A stretch of 34,744 nucleotides of DNA from Methanoculleus frigidifontis (GTDB lineage: Archaea > Halobacteriota > Methanomicrobia > Methanomicrobiales > Methanoculleaceae): the NCBI RefSeq assembly GCF_030464345.1, contig NZ_VCYH01000017.1, forward strand, positions 1-34,744, in the 5' to 3' direction. A program made the position numbers and the translations under genes. Positions 24,443-32,668 of the stretch are shown in pieces (the stretch's first letter is position 1; the number at the start of each line of letters is the position of its first letter). The notes beneath the pieces are model-generated. The model did no database searches. It worked only from the letters and a program-made list of their open reading frames with translations, and was not told the origin of the DNA.

Positions 24443-24889
24443 TCACTCCGAGCAGGTCTTCTTCAGGCCGGTTCCGTTGATGTCGCAGGACGGGCAGACT
24501 TCCGGCTTTCCGTTGACCACACGGTAGGCGTCCGCGAGAACCGCCGAGTTGGCGAGCAGGCCGGCGATGAGGATCACCTCAAGGATCTCCGCCCGGGTTG
24601 CGCCTTTTGCCTTTGCCGCCGCCATGTGGTACTCCACGCAGTGGCTGCACTTCAGCGCCGCTCCCACGGCGAGGCTGATCAGCTCGATCATCTTCGGCTC
24701 GAGCTGGCTGGTCTCCACGACCGCACTCTTATAGAGGAGATGGGAGATGAGGATCTCGGGCCGCTCGCTCATCCGCTCAAAGATCAGCGGAACTCTTCCG
24801 TACTCCTTCTCGATATCGTGGAGCCACTCTTCTGCGATTGCCCCGGTGCCGCGCTCCGAGACGGTCGCGAGTATTCGTTCGAAATCCAT
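24443..24889 (-). CDS. Carboxymuconolactone decarboxylase/AhpD-like protein at the end of the MCR-activation operon
   Basis: A 148-residue all-helical protein. The AhpD-like redox motif is CSHCVEYH, with Cys81, Cys84 and His88, preceded by EPKMIELISLAVGAALK. Unusually, a C-terminal tail adds a second pair, CPSC (Cys132, Cys135), and a last Cys146, which could bind iron-sulfur or zinc. AhpD proteins do thiol-disulfide chemistry with peroxiredoxins; others of this family bind small acids. The ATG at 24889 is 2 nt after the mmp7 stop, so it is surely part of the operon. A redox role in the activation of MCR or protection from oxygen is inferred, not shown. Confidence 0.87.
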   Translation of the reverse strand: MDFERILATVSERGTGAIAEEWLHDIEKEYGRVPLIFERMSERPEILISHLLYKSAVVETSQLEPKMIELISLAVGAALKCSHCVEYHMAAAKAKGATRAEILEVILIAGLLANSAVLADAYRVVNGKPEVCPSCDINGTGLKKTCSE

Positions 24890-24891
24890 CG

Positions 24892-25833
24892 CTACACCAT
24901 GATCCGGGTTTCCGAGTACGGTTTGATCCGGATTAATATGTAATTGCGCATTTTGGAAGGGAGAACCTCGGCAATGTCCCCTACCGTCACCCCGTCGGCG
25001 ATCTCGAGCGCGCGGAGGGCGTCTGCGTACTCCTCGTACGGCAGCTTGACCCGCAGACCGGCGAGCTGGGCGGTCACCGGGGTCGGGTGCGTCAGCAGAC
25101 TCACTTCCTGCACCTTCTCTTCAAGGATGTCCATCAGCCGCGCCGGAAAGATCGAGAGCGGATCTTTGGCAATCTCGTCCCGCCTGGCGTCGAGGGCACG
25201 CGAAACCTCGTCCACCAGTTCGTCGAGTTTCCGTATCTCCTCCGGCCGCTTGAACCGGTGCATGATCCTGCCGACATCACCGACATATCCCTCGACGGGA
25301 GGATCGGTTATCCGGGTCAGCGTCTCGCGGTCGGGAGCGCCGGTGAGCACGATCGGCACGTCGACGCCGCGTCGCAGCACCGGGAACTTCTGCCGAAGGC
25401 ACTCCTCGAAGCTGCCGAGAACGTAGACGGCGAGATCGTGTTCGTTGATGACGTCCCGCTCCTCGGCGCTCAGGTTGGCGATCCGTTTGCCGAATCCCCG
25501 GGCAAGGCCGACCATATTGGTCTTGGCACCCGCCCGCCGGAGATACTCCGCGATGTCGCAGGAGGTATGCGGGAGATGGTGGATCTCGAGGCTCGGGCTG
25601 ACGACGGCGATCTCGGTACCGACGAGCGGCGCTTCGATCACCTCGCCGGCCAGGGGTTTGGCGATCCGCCGGATGAGGCCGACGTCGTCCCGCGGGACAA
25701 AGGACTGGAGCACCACTTCCTGCGCCATCACGTGCTTCTGCACGATATACCCTCCGAGATCGTCGATGAGATCGACGATCTCGTCGTGGCGGTAGACCCC
25801 GCCTTTATACGTGATCGGAACCAGCGTCGTCAC
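24892..25833 (-). CDS. mmp7: Methanogenesis marker protein 7 (McrC-like)
   Basis: A 313-residue protein restricted to methanogens and their relatives (TIGR03274 type). The middle part, IAVVSPSLEIHHLPHTSCDIAEYLRRAG followed by FGKRIANLSAEERDVINEHDLAVYVLGS and LRRGVDVPIVLTGAP, resembles McrC. Biochemical work in Methanothermobacter placed Mmp7 with McrC, Mmp3, Mmp17 and A2 in the complex that activates MCR. Cys92 (HTSCD) and Cys145 are the cysteines to note as possible cluster ligands. The ATG overlaps the mmp17 stop (ATGA), and the AhpD-like gene follows after 2 nt. Confidence 0.92.
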   Translation of the reverse strand: MTTLVPITYKGGVYRHDEIVDLIDDLGGYIVQKHVMAQEVVLQSFVPRDDVGLIRRIAKPLAGEVIEAPLVGTEIAVVSPSLEIHHLPHTSCDIAEYLRRAGAKTNMVGLARGFGKRIANLSAEERDVINEHDLAVYVLGSFEECLRQKFPVLRRGVDVPIVLTGAPDRETLTRITDPPVEGYVGDVGRIMHRFKRPEEIRKLDELVDEVSRALDARRDEIAKDPLSIFPARLMDILEEKVQEVSLLTHPTPVTAQLAGLRVKLPYEEYADALRALEIADGVTVGDIAEVLPSKMRNYILIRIKPYSETRIMV

Positions 25834-26414
25834 AGGCTCTCCCCCATGCGGGCAAACGTATCGGCCACCAGCGTCTCCACGACGTCTTCGGGCAGGGTGT
25901 CCTCACTGGCAACATAGTAAAATTTTGTGCCCCCGACGTGCTGGCGCCGCACCTTGAACCCCTCCGGAGCGATGTACTGCATCGCATAGATCACGTCCTG
26001 GTAGATGGATACACTGGGATCGGCCACCACCATATCCTCGATCTCTCCCTGTGCAAACAGCTCTTCCGGGAGGACGACCGTGAACCGGTCGGGCTGATCG
26101 ACGTTCTCTTTGCCGAACTTCGCCCAGAGACTGGTCAGCAGCGGCGCAAGATACGTCTCGTCGCCGATATCGAGGACGGCTTTTCCTTCCTGAACGTTGA
26201 TGCCGGCAAAGTCCCGCACCCGCACCCGACGCGGCAGGTGCCGGATCACCCCGGCGGCAACGAAGATCGGAACCTTCGGGTCGACGAAGATGTGGAGTTT
26301 CTCAAACACCTTCAGAAGATCGAGGTCCTGCAGGACGTCGGCGGCGATCCGTTTGTAGGCCTCGCCGCCCACCGGATCGCTGCACTCGACCTCGAAGTAC
26401 TTCAGCGGCGGCAT
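25830..26414 (-). CDS. mmp17: Methanogenesis marker protein 17
   Basis: The protein has 194 residues from the ATG at 26414, 2 nt after the mmp15 stop. The frame is open far upstream, but that part is an Arg-rich shadow of mmp15. It begins MPPLKYFEVECSDPVGG and shows the family blocks VFEKLHIFVDPKVPIFVAAGV, DETYLAPLLTSLWAKFG and PSVSIYQDVIYAMQYIAPEG. Mmp17 was recovered in the MCR-activating complex with McrC, A2, Mmp3 and Mmp7. Its own activity is not known. The mmp7 start overlaps its stop by 4 nt. Confidence 0.92.
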   Translation of the reverse strand: MPPLKYFEVECSDPVGGEAYKRIAADVLQDLDLLKVFEKLHIFVDPKVPIFVAAGVIRHLPRRVRVRDFAGINVQEGKAVLDIGDETYLAPLLTSLWAKFGKENVDQPDRFTVVLPEELFAQGEIEDMVVADPSVSIYQDVIYAMQYIAPEGFKVRRQHVGGTKFYYVASEDTLPEDVVETLVADTFARMGESL

Positions 26415-26416
26415 CG

Positions 26417-27655
26417 TTAGTCCCCTTTGATATAGCCGGAGGCGAGCAGGGCAGAACCGACCGCCCCGATGTACTGCGAGTGCGGCGGGACGACGATATC
26501 GGTCTGCAGAAGCTCGCCCATCGCGTGAACCAGCCCCTCGATCAGCGACGTTCCGCCCACCATGATCACCGGCTCTTTGATGTCGACCTCCTGGAGCTGC
26601 TGCTCGAAGACCTGTTCGGCGACGCTGTGGCAGGCGGCGGCGGCGACGTCTTCCGGCGAGCTGCCTGCTGCCAGCGCGTTCACCAGGCTCTGCGTCCCGA
26701 AGACGATACAATAGCTGTTCATCGGGACGTTCTTGCCGAATCCCTTCAGGGCAAGCGGCCCGAGCTCCGTGATGTCGACGCCGAGCCGCTTTGCGGTCAT
26801 CTCCAGGAACCGCCCGCTCGCACCGGCGCAGATGCCGCCCATCGTGAACGTCCCGGGGATGCCGTCGATGACACTGATCGCCTTGTTGTCCATACCGCCG
26901 ATATCGATGACCGTCGACGCACCCCGCTGATGATCGGCGAGATAGACGGCACCCTTCGAGTTGACGGTGAGTTCTTCCTGGATCAGGTCGGCGCCGAGAT
27001 GTTTGCCGATCAGGAACCGGCCGTATCCGGTGGTGCCGATCGCCTGGATGTCATCGCGCGAAAGGCCGGCCTCGGCGAGGGCGAGGGCGACCACCTCGTC
27101 CGCACTCTTGAGCACCTCGATGGTCGGGCGCCACCCGGTTCCGACGACCTTGTTGTCCCGCATCACGACCGCCTTCGTGGTGCTCGACCCGCTGTCCACC
27201 CCGAGCGTGATACCGGTCTGCTCCTCCCGGGCAAGGAGCGCACGCCGCCGGGCGATGGTGGTCAGCGCCTCCATCCGCGTGAGCAGCGTCCCGGCGGTCG
27301 TCCGTTCGGTGAAGGAGTAGCTGACGACGGGGAGGGTGGAGCGCTCGTGGATGTACCGGCGCAGCTCGTTCCTGACGATCGCCGCCTCGGCGCACCGGAA
27401 ACAGGTGGCGATGAAGACGGCGTCCGCGTCCACCTTCCCCTCGACGAGTGCTTTCGCACGCGCAATGGCGAGTTTGAGGTCTGCGCTCCTGACATCGAGC
27501 CCGAACTCCTGCACCGCCGACATAACGTCTGCGAGCGCTACGTCCGGGAAGAAGATCTCGGCGTCGACCGCGCCCGCCGCCTCGTAGATCTCCCCCTGCA
27601 CCCCGCTGTACTCGGGGCCGCAGGAGAGCTGGGCGATCCTGACCTTCTGCGTCAT
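26417..27655 (-). CDS. mmp15: Methanogenesis marker protein 15, archerase-like ASKHA ATPase
   Basis: A 412-residue protein (TIGR03286 type) with two parts. Residues 1-147 are a methanogen-specific domain with CFRC (Cys85, Cys88). Residues 148-412 are a BadF/HgdC-type ATPase with phosphate-1 loop [13 protein letters not shown] (Asp153), [10 protein letters not shown] (phosphate-2) and VGGTSLIEG (adenosine motif). The two cysteines that hold the [4Fe-4S] cluster at the dimer interface of 2-hydroxyacyl-CoA dehydratase activators are present: Cys276 ([13 protein letters not shown]) and Cys316 ([10 protein letters not shown]). Such proteins use ATP to drive low-potential electron transfer. No dehydratase is nearby, so the partner is probably within this operon (inference). 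It overlaps mmp5 by 4 nt. Confidence 0.92.
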   Translation of the reverse strand: MTQKVRIAQLSCGPEYSGVQGEIYEAAGAVDAEIFFPDVALADVMSAVQEFGLDVRSADLKLAIARAKALVEGKVDADAVFIATCFRCAEAAIVRNELRRYIHERSTLPVVSYSFTERTTAGTLLTRMEALTTIARRRALLAREEQTGITLGVDSGSSTTKAVVMRDNKVVGTGWRPTIEVLKSADEVVALALAEAGLSRDDIQAIGTTGYGRFLIGKHLGADLIQEELTVNSKGAVYLADHQRGASTVIDIGGMDNKAISVIDGIPGTFTMGGICAGASGRFLEMTAKRLGVDITELGPLALKGFGKNVPMNSYCIVFGTQSLVNALAAGSSPEDVAAAACHSVAEQVFEQQLQEVDIKEPVIMVGGTSLIEGLVHAMGELLQTDIVVPPHSQYIGAVGSALLASGYIKGD

Positions 27656-28104
27656 GCAGTCTCCTCCGTCTTCAGGTTCGCGAGGAAATCCCTGATGGCG
27701 GCGACAAACCGGACACCTTCCTCTTCGCTCCGGGGATACTCCACTTCAAGAATCGGAATGTCCTTGCTCCTGAGCGAAAAAAGGATCAGCTCGTCTGTCC
27801 GGGCGCAGCCCATGCACCCGAACGCAAGGTCCGCATCGGTCACGATGACAGCAGCCTCCGCAGCCTCGATCAGCGGCCCGTACACCGACATCCGGCCGCG
27901 GACACCGGACGGGACCTCTACGGCCGCATACTTGAGTCCTTTCTTCGGCTCCTCCGGGGTGATCTGCAGCGGCGGCGATTCGACGCCGGCCGTCTGAATC
28001 CGCTCCCGGATGGAGAGAGCGGCGCCGAGCGGCTGATGCCCGAACCGTGCCACCAGATCGGAGAGTATCAGACTCGTTGCAGGATAAATAAAGACCTTTG
28101 CCAT
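27652..28104 (-). CDS. mmp5: Methanogenesis marker protein 5
   Basis: A 150-residue methanogen-specific protein (TIGR03271 type). Recognised by [43 protein letters not shown] and [16 protein letters not shown]. The last contains CxxC (Cys97, Cys100), a possible metal or redox site. Function unknown. It starts 4 nt after mmp6 and its stop overlaps the mmp15 start (ATGA), so Mmp5 and Mmp15 are made together, which may reflect a physical partnership. Confidence 0.9.
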   Translation of the reverse strand: MAKVFIYPATSLILSDLVARFGHQPLGAALSIRERIQTAGVESPPLQITPEEPKKGLKYAAVEVPSGVRGRMSVYGPLIEAAEAAVIVTDADLAFGCMGCARTDELILFSLRSKDIPILEVEYPRSEEEGVRFVAAIRDFLANLKTEETA

Positions 28105-28108
28105 ATCT

Positions 28109-28573
28109 TCAGGACTCCTCAGCTTCTTCGATCAGATCTTTGAGTTTGCGAATATCCAGGAGCGGATGTTTTTCCCGTCTTTCGGCCGGCTGTTCCGGTG
28201 CAGCGCCGCCGCCTTTCCCGAGCGCCTCAAGGCCGTGGGAGACGTAGCGGAGCAGCGGGAACTCGGCTTCGTGGCCCAGGTAGCCGGGGCGTGCCCCGCC
28301 GAGGTTCGCCCGGCAGCGCCTGGGGTCGCCGGGCGGAAATCCCCGGTCCTTGACGAAGATATGGGCAGGGTCAAACTCCCGTATTCTCCGGATGAGGCGG
28401 TCGACCTCTTCGGGCTTCCCGGTGACCTGCAGCCCGAAGCAGGTCTCCTTGATCATCACCCCTTCGGAGACCTCATACGCACGGAGCGCCAGCGCGGAGG
28501 GCGTCATCGTCGGCGACTCGACGAAGACGTATTTTGTAACGGTACCCACAAAACGGGGCGTGTAGTCGGCCAC
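28109..28573 (-). CDS. mmp6: Methanogenesis marker protein 6
   Basis: A 154-residue methanogen-specific protein (TIGR03272 type) with GTG start at 28573. Motifs: VTKYVFVESPTMTPSALALRAY, VMIKETCFGLQVTGK (Cys45), HIFVKDRGFPPGDPRRCRANLGG (Cys87) and a Lys/Glu-rich end. Function unknown. The GTG directly abuts the mmp3 stop, and a full GGAGGTGA site inside the end of mmp3 (28578-28585) drives its translation. Confidence 0.9.
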   Translation of the reverse strand: MADYTPRFVGTVTKYVFVESPTMTPSALALRAYEVSEGVMIKETCFGLQVTGKPEEVDRLIRRIREFDPAHIFVKDRGFPPGDPRRCRANLGGARPGYLGHEAEFPLLRYVSHGLEALGKGGGAAPEQPAERREKHPLLDIRKLKDLIEEAEES

Positions 28574-30100
28574 TTACGTCACCTCCCTGATGTACACCAT
28601 CGTACCTTCCTTCAGGCCTTCCAGTTTTTCGATGTCGAGGACGGCACCGATGATATTTGTACCGGAGAACGGCTCCGACGTCGGCCCGAATTCGCGGCTC
28701 TCCGTCGTCCGCACCCCGACGAGGCCGGCACCTTTCCGGGAGTCGTTGGTCATGGCGAGGGTGTCTGCAGGCACGACGTCTACCGGGGTATTCTCCGGGA
28801 TGATACCGATACCCCGTGCGATGGACGGCTTGAAAAGGTAGACATCCTCGAACTTGAAATAAAACGGGATTTTCCCGACGGAATGGGTCTTGAGCCCCGT
28901 AACCTCCCGGAGGATGGCGCACGACAGCGGTGCGTCCTCGTCATGCAGACGGATGCCGATCACCCGGTCGGGCGGCAGGGTCGCAACCGCAACCTCGCCC
29001 GCTCCCAGAACCTCAAGGGTCGTCGGGGGATCCTGGTCGACCACGACCCGGTCGTCGTCAGAGTCGTCGGAGGTGATCCGGATGCCCCGCTCTGCAGCGA
29101 TGTTCCGCGCCTCGCCGAGAGAAAGGCCGACGAGGTCGAACTTTTCGGGCGTCGCCCGGATGCAGAAGGTGTCTCCCTCATTCGCGAGAACTGCGAGTTC
29201 GAGACCGTGCGTCACCCGGCCGACGACCGTATGGCTGGGGCTTGCAGGAACGTCCGCAGTATAGATATAGACCGCTCCTTCCGACCGGCCGCTCGTCCGC
29301 ACGGTGACGGCGCCCGCCAGACGCGGTTCGGTCATCTCCGCCGGGACCCTCGTCCGCACGAGGTGCTCGTCCCGGATATGTGTGCTGCTCGAACGGCCGA
29401 CCGAGAACCGGCCCCGCTGCATAGCCAGGAGAAAATGTTCGGCGCTCTGTGCCGTCCGGGTATCGACACCGCCGGCGGCGAGCCCCTCAACCACGGCCTT
29501 CACGTGGGTGACGATACGCATCCCCTCTTCAAGCGGGAGCACAGGATCGGTCGTGGTAAATGCCCGCGACCGGTCGGCCTGACCCCGCAGCCGCTCGAAC
29601 CCGAGGATCGTATCGCCTTCGGTCCAGCGGTCGATGACGCTCTTCCCGCTGACAACCCGGCCGACGATGCCCCCGCCGGTCGAAGCGCCGTGATCGGCGG
29701 TATGGCTCATTCGGGAGAAGATAAGGTACGACCTGCCCGGGTCGTATCCGCCGCACCCGAGGACGACCTCACCCCGCTCGTACCGGTAGGGAAGGCGTGC
29801 AGGGGACACGTCCGATCGAAACGGCCCGAACGCGGCCGCATACCGGTCGGCCCAGCGGAGGACAAGGTGCCGGGAAAAGTCAGGATCGTCAAGCGGCAGC
29901 CGATACATACCGGAACCGGTCTGCTCTACGATGACGTCCCCCGCTGTCGAGACGATCCGGATCGTCTCGGTCTCTGTTGCTACTTCTTCCGCCGGCCGCA
30001 CTATCGCAACAATGCACGCAGTATCTCTTTTGGGAAGGAGATCTCCGAGAAGGGTGCCCTCCGGGACGGTAATCTGTTCCTCATCAAGGTAGATCTCCAT
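28574..30100 (-). CDS. mmp3: Methanogenesis marker protein 3 (UPF0288)
   Basis: A 508-residue methanogen-specific protein (TIGR03268 type). The N-terminus is ubiquitin-like (MEIYLDEEQITVPEGTLLGDLL). A middle part holds GEVVLGCGGYDPGRSYLIFS and THIRDEHLVRTRVPAEM. The C-terminal half includes VYIYTADVPASPSHTVVGRV, which has a cyclophilin-like flavour, and SCAILREVTGLKTHSVGKIPFYFKFEDVYLF. Mmp3 is a subunit of the MCR-activating complex. Cysteines in DTACIVA, VLGCGGY and LSCAIL are candidate ligands. The ATG at 30100 is preceded by AGGTGA; the gene starts 13 nt after atwA and abuts mmp6. Confidence 0.92.
   Translation of the reverse strand: MEIYLDEEQITVPEGTLLGDLLPKRDTACIVAIVRPAEEVATETETIRIVSTAGDVIVEQTGSGMYRLPLDDPDFSRHLVLRWADRYAAAFGPFRSDVSPARLPYRYERGEVVLGCGGYDPGRSYLIFSRMSHTADHGASTGGGIVGRVVSGKSVIDRWTEGDTILGFERLRGQADRSRAFTTTDPVLPLEEGMRIVTHVKAVVEGLAAGGVDTRTAQSAEHFLLAMQRGRFSVGRSSSTHIRDEHLVRTRVPAEMTEPRLAGAVTVRTSGRSEGAVYIYTADVPASPSHTVVGRVTHGLELAVLANEGDTFCIRATPEKFDLVGLSLGEARNIAAERGIRITSDDSDDDRVVVDQDPPTTLEVLGAGEVAVATLPPDRVIGIRLHDEDAPLSCAILREVTGLKTHSVGKIPFYFKFEDVYLFKPSIARGIGIIPENTPVDVVPADTLAMTNDSRKGAGLVGVRTTESREFGPTSEPFSGTNIIGAVLDIEKLEGLKEGTMVYIREVT
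28578..28585 (-). promoter_or_regulatory. Perfect Shine-Dalgarno site that decides the GTG start of mmp6
   Basis: GGAGGTGA on the minus strand lies 4-5 nt before the GTG at 28573 and within the last codons of mmp3. It explains efficient use of the GTG start in the absence of a spacer. Confidence 0.7.
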
Positions 30101-30113
30101 TCGTCACCTGCCT

Positions 30114-31724
30114 TCAGGAGGCGGCGCCTCCCATAACTTCTCTCTCGTCCTCCGTGAGCTCTGCGAGAACCTCGGCCGTCGGCCCCATCTTAATGATCTT
30201 CCCGCCCCGCATCAGTGCAACGCGATCGCAGATATCCTTCACAAAGTCCATATCGTGGGAGACGACAATAAAGGTCTCGTCCGTCTCCTCGCGGGCATGC
30301 ATGATCGAGTGCTTCACATCGATCTTGGTGATCGGGTCCATCGTTCCCGTCGGCTCGTCGAGGATGACGATCCGCGGCTCCCGGATCAGGACTTGTGCCA
30401 GCGCCACACGGTGCTTCTCGCCCTCCGAGAGCTGGCCGGGGTGGCGCGCCAGGATCTCCAGGGCCTTCTTCTCCGGGAACCCGGCCATACCGAGCGTAAT
30501 GATCGCCTTGCGCATCGCAAGCTCCTTCGGGAACTCGAGGCCGATGGCATCGGTGAGGTTATCGAGCACCGTCCGGTGCGGGTAGAGGTCGTACTCCTGG
30601 TGGAGCAGTCCGATATATGCCTTGGCACGACCCCGCTTTTCGATCCCCGGTTTGGTCATATCGACCCAGTCTTCCCCGATCCGGACGTTCAGCTCACCGC
30701 TGGTCGGTTCCAGGATACCGGAGATCAGGCGCGAGAGGGTGGTCTTCCCGGCACCGCTCTTGCCGATGATGCCGAAGATCTCCTTCTCGGCCACCTCAAA
30801 CGAGACGCCGTTCACCGCCTTCACCACACCGCGGTCGACCGAGAGGTACCGCTTGATGACATCGCGGGCGACCATCACCTTCTCACCGACCTCGGCGACC
30901 GTGTGCTGTTCGAGGTCGCTGTAGTCCTCCATGAACCGGTGAATGACCTCTTTCGGCTGCCCGATCTTGATGATCTCGCCTTCCTCCAGGAGGAGAGCCC
31001 GGTCGGCGACGTCCTCGATCACCTGCGAGAAGTGCGAGGTGACGACCATGCCCATCTCGTTTGTACGGGCGCTCTCGATCAGCATTTTGTGCACCAGCAC
31101 CGCCGTCTCGGGATCGAGGGTGCCGGTCGGTTCGTCGGCGAAGAGCAGGACCGGTTCCTTTGCAAGCTGGCGGGCGAGCACGACCCGCTGCTTCTCACCG
31201 CCCGAGAGGTCGCGGGCGATGTGCATCATCCGGTGCGAGAGCCTGACCTCGTCGATGAGATCGGCGGCCCGGCCGACCGCTTTCTCGGACGGATAGCCGA
31301 TATCGTCCAGAGCATGCAGGACGTTCTCGATGACCCGGTCATCGCCGTACAGCGCAAACGTCCTCTGGAACATGATGGCTGTGCGGCGCATGATCCGCCG
31401 TTTCAGGGGCGCATTCTCCTCCGCCCAGAAATCAACATCCTGTGCCTTCAGTTCTCCGCCGCATCTCGGGCAGGGCTTGCCGGCGGCACTCTGCACGGTG
31501 AGATAGTCGCATCCCTCGCAGGCGGCGATATGGTATATAATCTGCCCGCCCGTCGGGGGTTGGTCGACTCCACGCATCAGGTGCATCAAAACGGTCTTTC
31601 CGGATCCGCTCCTGCCGATAATCCCTACAATCTCTCCCTCTGCAATCTCAAAGCTTATATTTTTCAATGCACTATTGCCATTGAAATCCATACAGAGGTT
31701 TTTGACCGTTATTAATGGGTTCAT
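30114..31724 (-). CDS. atwA: MCR activation system component A2 (twin ABC ATPase)
   Basis: A 536-residue soluble protein with two ABC domains in one chain. It is the ATP-binding component of the complex that reduces Ni in coenzyme F430 of methyl-coenzyme M reductase. Domain 1: Walker A GRSGSGKT (37-44), signature LSGGEKQR (173-180), Walker B LLFADEPT. A zinc-ribbon-like insert with Cys69, Cys72, Cys85 and Cys88 lies in domain 1. Domain 2: Walker A GKSGAGKT (321-328), signature LSEGEKHR, Walker B IVILDEPT. There is no membrane protein partner. It is the first gene of the operon: GAGGAG lies 7 nt before the ATG and a TATA box at 31769-31778. Confidence 0.95.
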   Translation of the reverse strand: MNPLITVKNLCMDFNGNSALKNISFEIAEGEIVGIIGRSGSGKTVLMHLMRGVDQPPTGGQIIYHIAACEGCDYLTVQSAAGKPCPRCGGELKAQDVDFWAEENAPLKRRIMRRTAIMFQRTFALYGDDRVIENVLHALDDIGYPSEKAVGRAADLIDEVRLSHRMMHIARDLSGGEKQRVVLARQLAKEPVLLFADEPTGTLDPETAVLVHKMLIESARTNEMGMVVTSHFSQVIEDVADRALLLEEGEIIKIGQPKEVIHRFMEDYSDLEQHTVAEVGEKVMVARDVIKRYLSVDRGVVKAVNGVSFEVAEKEIFGIIGKSGAGKTTLSRLISGILEPTSGELNVRIGEDWVDMTKPGIEKRGRAKAYIGLLHQEYDLYPHRTVLDNLTDAIGLEFPKELAMRKAIITLGMAGFPEKKALEILARHPGQLSEGEKHRVALAQVLIREPRIVILDEPTGTMDPITKIDVKHSIMHAREETDETFIVVSHDMDFVKDICDRVALMRGGKIIKMGPTAEVLAELTEDEREVMGGAAS

Positions 31725-31768
31725 CGCAAGCTCCTCGTTACACTATTGTTGTGGTCGTATCATATTAT

Positions 31769-31778
31769 GTTTTATATC
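31769..31778 (-). promoter_or_regulatory. TATA box of the MCR-activation operon
   Basis: The minus strand reads GATATAAAAC. It overlaps the stop codon of the upstream HAD gene (31772-31774). A start about 25 nt downstream gives a leader of about 24 nt with the GAGGAG site. The whole eight-gene operon probably depends on this promoter; internal spacings are 13 nt or less. Confidence 0.6.
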
Positions 31779-32611
31779 GTACCAGTATCCGGCGCCGAAC
31801 CATCGCCGAGAAGGGTTTTGATGATACCCGGTACTTCGGTGACATTTCTGATGACGTAGTCGGTGCTGCGGTACAGCACTTCAGGCTTCGTATCCGACTG
31901 CTCCGCCGAAAGGATGGCCACATCGGCTTTTTTGAAGGCATGGAGGTCGTTGATCGCGTCACCGACCATGACCACGACGTCGTACTCCTTTCGCAGGTCT
32001 TCGACGATCTGTGCTTTCATCGACGGCGTAGCAATGCCGTACACGCGTTCCCGCGGTATCCCGAGATAATCAGCCATCTTCTCGAGCTTTACCACCCGGT
32101 CGCCGGAGGCGATGTATGCCGGGATACCCATCCGGTGCAGCTCGCTGATCGTCTCTTTCGCACCGTCGAAGGGTTTGCCGCCCGTGGTGACCGTAAACTC
32201 GATGCCGGGCAGGTCCATGTTCAGGATCACCCCCGAGTTGAGCGTCACGATCGATTCCTGCCTGCAGCTCTTCCAGACCTGGCGGATGCACTCCTGAAGG
32301 TCACCGACGCGGGCACCGGTGTCGGTGTAGAGCGCATCGGCAACCTTCTCGGCCGGGACCACGCGGGAGGCGCATGCGACGCCGAATCCGATCCCGTTCT
32401 CCACGAGAAACGCCGCGAGCGGGGTATCCGGCGGTGCGTCAACGACATCGCGCGAGTGGAGGTGGAGCACCACAAGAGCCCTGCTTTCGCAGGCGAAGGT
32501 GAGGGTGGTCGTCTCCATGTCGATGAGCATCTCGGCGCTCTGCACGTTTCGCGCTACGCGGAAGGTTTTCAGGAGTGTTCCTGCACTATCAAAGACAACG
32601 GCAACCGACAT
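31772..32611 (-). CDS. HAD superfamily hydrolase, P-type ATPase-like soluble protein
   Basis: A 279-residue soluble protein. HAD motif I is FDSAGTLL (Asp8 nucleophile), with Ala at the +2 position where most phosphatases have the acid-base Asp; P-type ATPases likewise lack it (DKTGT). Motif II is IASGDR, motif III a Lys in TPSMKAQIVEDL, and motif IV VGDAINDLHAF, all as in P-type ATPase P-domains, without any membrane segments. Residues about 25-145 form a long cap-like insert with several Cys. It may be a phosphatase or phosphotransferase; substrate unknown. It lies just upstream of atwA on the same strand, so it may be read with the operon. Confidence 0.82.
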   Translation of the reverse strand: MSVAVVFDSAGTLLKTFRVARNVQSAEMLIDMETTTLTFACESRALVVLHLHSRDVVDAPPDTPLAAFLVENGIGFGVACASRVVPAEKVADALYTDTGARVGDLQECIRQVWKSCRQESIVTLNSGVILNMDLPGIEFTVTTGGKPFDGAKETISELHRMGIPAYIASGDRVVKLEKMADYLGIPRERVYGIATPSMKAQIVEDLRKEYDVVVMVGDAINDLHAFKKADVAILSAEQSDTKPEVLYRSTDYVIRNVTEVPGIIKTLLGDGSAPDTGTI

Positions 32612-32668
32612 ACAGCTTTCACGCCAACAGTTCTATGTAGTATTGTATCGTCTCTTCCTTGAAGATGT

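Noticed and set aside
22500-24889. Asparagine synthase as a ninth member of the MCR-activation operon
   Set aside because: The gap is 80 nt, far larger than the others, and the enzyme has no known link to MCR; read-through remains possible but is not supported.
26480-27997. 505-codon plus-strand frame opposite mmp15 and mmp5
   Set aside because: Antisense shadow with repetitive Asp/Arg/Gly composition; the minus-strand genes are strongly supported.
28166-30136. 656-codon plus-strand frame opposite mmp6 and mmp3
   Set aside because: Arg/Asp/His-rich, with no domain and crossing two well-supported genes in antisense; a high-GC shadow.
30255-31715. 486-codon plus-strand frame opposite atwA
   Set aside because: Antisense shadow of a clear twin ABC ATPase; no family motif.
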